The notes below the pieces were generated by a model. That model was not told the DNA's origin. It made no database searches and was given only the letters and a program-made list of their open reading frames with translations. Of a stretch of DNA of 64,000 nucleotides, positions 59,785 to 64,000 are shown in pieces. Made by a program: the position numbers and the translations under genes. Origin of the DNA: Melastoma dodecandrum (Eukaryota > Streptophyta > Magnoliopsida > Myrtales > Melastomataceae); contig JARUPY010000083.1 of assembly GCA_029817715.1 (NCBI GenBank), positions 3,844,001-3,908,000 on the forward strand, written 5' to 3'. Every line of letters begins with the position of its first letter. Position 1 is the stretch's first letter.

Positions 59785-61690
59785 CTCCGGTAGGAAGAAT
59801 CTTCCGGCGCCCGGGAATCGCTTCGGGGAGAAGAAGGGCGGAGCGAATCGAGACTCCGAAAGGCAAAGTAACGATAGAATTTATGGCTGGCACTCTCTCT
59901 CTCTCGGCCTTTTCCGTTCCGGCTTTGAAAGACCGTTAAAATAAGAGGAGAGACTTCCTTCTCCAGAGCCAAATTGAATATTTTTAAAGGTTCCGTAAAT
60001 TACATAATTAGTCCCTTATATTTCATAATTCTTCAATTAAGCCCCATTATTATTACCAAAAGAACCCCCCCCATCTACATGCCCTGTTTTGTCTTCTTCC
60101 CAATCCCATATGAAGCAAAAAAAAAAAAAAAAAAAAAAAACTAATGGGAACCAAACGGAACTTAGGAGGCGAATAGTAAGCATGGACTTGGGTTTGTTCT
60201 TTGATTACCGAAGGGGAGATGGGATGGAGTAATTGACATTATTACTATTATTATATGCTTATGCTTTTGGTGGAGGGTTTAATCATGATCCAGGGGATGC
60301 GCTTTAAACCAAAAATAAATATTTTTCTAATTAATATTAAGAGCATGTGATAATGAAGGAGGGAGGGAGGGGGGTGGGGGTGGGGGATTTGCTCGTTGGG
60401 GTCGTATCGTACGCAATCCTTTTGTCCTAATCAATCAATTTTTTGTCCCTAATTAATTAACACTCCCCCCCTGACCCCGACCCTTTTCTTTTCTTTTCTT
60501 GTCGCGTGCTCGTGATCTCAATCATGTCAATGATATTAAAAAAATATATATGATTCCATTCAAGGGCATAAATGTTTAGCTCTTCTATATTTTATATTAT
60601 TATCGACCCTTTTCTGTGCCCCCGGGACAATCCCAACAACTGTAGTTGGAACCTGATCCAGGTAAACAAATGTGTTGGAAAAGTTAGTCAATTTTGGTGC
60701 CTGAAACACGTAATAATGTTGTTCGGATATTTACCTTCAAAATTTTTAGATTAATGTATATAAATCAATATTTGAATCCAATTTTATCTTAAAAAAATTA
60801 AATATATCGATGTTTAAAACATTGAGTCGAACAAACGCCTATGTTATTAAGAAATGAAATTTATGCTTGTGATTTAAGTGTATTAATCAATTAATTTTAA
60901 AATTATGAACTACTAACTCCCCGTTATTAAGCAGATGAGACCCAAGCAATTAGTGGGGGAAAAATTCATTACTACGCCGTGGTCCCCTGTGCAGAATCTG
61001 CCCAGAGCGGTGGGGCGAGATCCGAAGGAAGGACTCGTCTCCATCCTAGGAATCGCTGTCCTGTTCAGAACATCTTCTCAGCCAGATCTTCTAAGAAGAC
61101 AGATCACGAACTTGGAAGCGGGCGCCTGTCTGAACTCAGTCGGAATACTAAGGAGAACCGTCCCACCTCGCGGGACCAAACTAGGCTAAAACATCAACGA
61201 TAAGAGAGGGGGGGGGGTCCAATTGCGTGTGATTGGCCAACCAAAAAGCATCTTTATCACGTGCCGGAAGCCGCTATCCGTCGGGACCAGGGCCACCGCC
61301 AACCCCCACTGTGACCACCCGACAGACTGGTCGGCGGTTGTTCGTTTCTCTCGCGTCATTGTCTGGACTAAATCTCTCTCAATCTGCTTATGAGATCAAC
61401 GGTCTTGAAACTTTAATAAAGTGATTCGAAATCGATTAAGCCCATGACCGATGGCCACATTTCTTACCAAAGCACAGGACCAAGTCCAGCCCATATACCT
61501 GGCTTGCCCCGTACTCCATCCCCGCATCTTCTTCCCCATCCATCCTGCGGAGTCCAAAACTACGCTTAAAGAAGAGACGACGCCGTTTCCACCCGCCCGT
61601 TTCTTTGTCCGCGCGGTAAGAACGGGAACTCAGGAGGGAAGGCAGGAAGTGAGGGAGCGAGGGAAACCCTAATCTGGGGGTTCTGGAATC
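59785..61690. other. Intergenic region between vWA and proteasome genes
   Basis: Head-to-head (divergent) promoter space of about 1.9 kb. It contains a 24-base poly(A) tract at 60117-60140, an ATT-rich stretch at 60240-60256, a GGGAGG/GGGGTGG tract at 60357-60387, a G run at 61209-61218, and AGCCCA motifs at about 61439 and 61489 that could belong to the proteasome gene promoter. No gene. Confidence 0.5.
60117..60140 (+). repeat. Poly(A) tract, 24 bases
   Basis: Uninterrupted A run. It may be a simple repeat or the tail of a decayed retroposed sequence; no coding remnant lies upstream. Confidence 0.7.
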
Positions 61691-64000
61691 ATGAGCAGAG
61701 GCAGTGGAGGCGGTTACGATCGGCACATCACCATATTCTCCCCGGAGGGACGCCTCTTCCAAGTCGGTATGGCGTGTTCTCAGCTTAGTGTGGAATGGTT
61801 CGGGGCATTTTATGGGGTTTGTTCTTCTCCGGGGGTGGGGACTGATCGTTGCGTTAATCTGTCGAAGAGTATGCGTTCAAGGCTGTCAAGGCTGCTGGGA
61901 TTACCTCGATCGGAGTCCGGGGGAAGGACTCCGTCTGCGTTGTCACCCAGAAGAAGGTCCCGGTGAGTGTCACGGTATTTGATTGAATTGAGGATTCGAT
62001 CCCGATTGGCTTTTTTCTCTGGGGCGGTGAGGAGAATGTGATTGGGATTTGTTGTTGGATTTGAGTACGTAGGACAAGCTTTTGGATCAGACGAGTGTTA
62101 CCCATCTTTTCCCCATCACCAAGTACCTGGGGTTGCTGGCGACGGGAATGACAGGTTTGCTTGTTGATGGCTATTTTTTTTTTTTTGGTTTAGCGAATTC
62201 ATGTTTGCAATGATGTCCTTAGAGTTAACGTTAAGCAGCTGTTGACTGAGTCGATTGCTAGCAGTGACCAATGTATTGTCTGTATTTATTGCTACAATAA
62301 AGTGGACGTCCTCGTAGTTTCGTTTGGATAGTCTCTTTTTCATGCGAATCTTTGTTGGATGATGTTTCTTTACCGTAGGAAGTTCCCGTAGGGAAGGCAC
62401 ATAATTTCATCCCAGTTGCAGTCGTGACTCTTTTCTTCCACTGTAGTTACGCATTACTTCTAATATTCACAGCTGATGCAAGGACACTGGTGCAACAAGC
62501 GAGGAATGAAGCGGCAGAATTCCGTTTCAGATATGGCTATGAGATGCCAGTTGATGTACTTGCAAAATGGTATAATTTACTTAACAGTGTTTTGAGTCCA
62601 TTGCGAAAAGTTAATTGGATTACCTATAACGAATTATGGTGGGGACAGGATTGCTGATAAATCTCAAATATATACTCAGCATGCTTACATGAGGCCACTT
62701 GGAGTAGGTTGGTATTTCAAATCAATCATTCTCAGGACATGTCACCTGCCACCCCAAGATTGCTTCAGTACAATTGTTCTGATGTTTGGATGTTTCTATT
62801 GTTCATCCCTTGTCCTTAAGTTGCCATGGTTCTGGGCATTGATGACGAATTTGGGCCACGATTGTATAAGTGTGATCCGGCAGGCCATTTCTTCGGTCAT
62901 AAGGTCAGTTCATGTTTCTGAGAATTCTGCATGCTAAGTATTTCGTTGTGATTATCTCAATAGAGTGCAGTCTCATGGAAGTGTTTGTATAAGCATTTAA
63001 TCAAATAAGTTGCTGTTTTCTGCTTAGATGAATAGGCCTGGATACGTTTATTTTGTTTTGCTCTGGATATATTGACTGCCTTAATTATCTTGACTGTTGT
63101 CAGGCTGCATACGATGTAGTCAACATGATAATAGGGTTTTCTCTTGATATGTTGATTGTGGTTTTGCAGGCAACAAGTGCTGGATCAAAAGATCAGGAGG
63201 CCATTAACTTCTTGGAGAAAAAGATGAAGAATGATCCTGCTTTCTCTTACGATGAGACAGTGCAGGTTTGTCACTGCTTGTGAGACTTGCTTGAGGTTTT
63301 CCTTGTACATTGCTAACCCGAAGTCTGATAAGTATGGAGTATAGTTCTTATCAAGCTGCAAAAAGGCAAGAACTGGGAGTTACTTTTCTAAAAGGAAGTT
63401 CTAGGAACACAGAGTGGAGATCGCAGATTTAATATCGAGAAAATTGCATGGCCCAAAAAAATATAAGCAAAAACGAATAGTAGAGTCCGTGGGACAGACG
63501 TACGACAAAACTGGAAATTGCAATGGATCTGTCTTTTATTAGCCAAGGTTGGGATTATCTGAAAACAGGATGACAGAGGCTTCCATTGCTTTTACATTAA
63601 GCATTTGTCGTATTGTGAATGTGACCATGACTCGGCTTTTCCCTTTTGAAATTTCGCCTGTATTTCATTGAGGCCGTGTCATTAATTTTCTCCTTACTCT
63701 GTACCTTTCTTTTTAGAGGTCTGTCGCTGATATATGATCCTCTCATTGTCGATTCAGACTGCAATTTCAGCTCTGCAATCAGTTCTGCAGGAGGATTTCA
63801 AGGCCAACGAGATAGAGGCCAGTTGACCTTGTGTTATTTCATCTGGGTTGCTCACATTTGCATTCCCGACGTGTTATTACATGCAGTGCTGATGGAGGTT
63901 TCCTTTTCACAGGTTGGAGTCGTGAGGAGCGACAATGCAGTATTCCGGGTATTATCCACTGAGGAAATCGACGAGCACTTGACCGCGATCAGCGAGCGTG
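61691..64000 (+). CDS. PAA1: 20S proteasome subunit alpha-1/alpha type-6 (PAA), 3' end cut by window
   Basis: Nine exons: 61691-61766, 61868-61962, 62073-62154, 62473-62569, 62649-62707, 62821-62903, 63170-63265, 63758-63817, 63913-64000 and beyond. 245 residues are visible and only the last residue and stop should be missing (the family has 246). The start [20 protein letters not shown] is the alpha-subunit N-terminal signature. [56 protein letters not shown] and [20 protein letters not shown] follow. The C-terminus [15 protein letters not shown] is that of PAA. It forms part of the outer alpha ring that gates the 20S core. Exon 8 seems to end at a GC donor (GAG/GCCAGT), because only this boundary continues NEIE-VGVVR in phase. 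Arabidopsis has two copies (PAA1/PAA2); which one this is cannot be told. Confidence 0.93.

Overview
The window is nuclear DNA from a flowering plant, most likely a eudicot. All recognisable genes are plant genes with short exons, GT-AG introns (a few apparent GC-AG) and AT-rich intergenic DNA with MITEs and microsatellites. No prokaryotic, organellar or viral gene organisation was seen. I rebuilt the gene models by hand from exon translations, splice consensus and reading-phase continuity. Each complete model sums to a multiple of three and has a length typical of its family.

Layout. (1) 1-7.1 kb: a tandem array of GDSL esterase/lipase genes (GLIP1/5-like), all on +. It holds the 3' end of one gene, one intact gene (1709-3277), two pseudogenes and three short relics. 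(2) 7.8-13.4 kb: a 16-exon SAC-domain phosphoinositide phosphatase (+). (3) 14.1-15.8 kb: 40S ribosomal protein SA (-). (4) 18.5-19.1 kb: a DRM1-type dormancy/auxin-associated protein (+). (5) 21.4-25.4 kb: a CIP7-like (COP1-interacting-protein-related) gene (+) whose usual C-terminal coding part survives only as decayed sequence to about 26.7 kb. (6) 27.6-29.5 kb: a DUF936 protein (+). (7) 30.1-32.4 kb: the R-SNARE SEC22 (+). (8) 33.0-35.4 kb: a SAP + CCCH zinc-finger protein (+). (9) 36.4-38.4 kb: a histidinol dehydrogenase pseudogene (-) carrying a 645-bp hAT-type MITE. (10) 39.2-49.3 kb: nucleoporin NUP107, 24 exons (-). (11) 49.3-54.4 kb: gene-poor DNA with LTR-like pieces and a 580-bp Mutator-like MITE. 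(12) 54.4-56.3 kb: FLU, the chloroplast regulator of tetrapyrrole synthesis (+). (13) 56.5-59.8 kb: a vWA-domain protein, inter-alpha-trypsin-inhibitor-heavy-chain-like (-), convergent with FLU. (14) 61.7-64.0 kb: 20S proteasome subunit alpha-1/PAA (+), cut about one codon before its stop.

The genes form no operon-like pathway. They are mostly independent housekeeping genes (ribosome, proteasome, nuclear pore, ER-Golgi SNARE) with lineage-specific decay between them. The most notable features are the birth-and-death GDSL array, the decayed HDH copy, the truncated CIP7-like gene, a NUP107 exon pair in which a shifted splice donor appears to compensate a 2-nt length change, several candidate GC-AG introns, and two related hAT MITEs. 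I did not find a convincing undescribed system; the array and the compensated NUP107 exon junction are the best leads.
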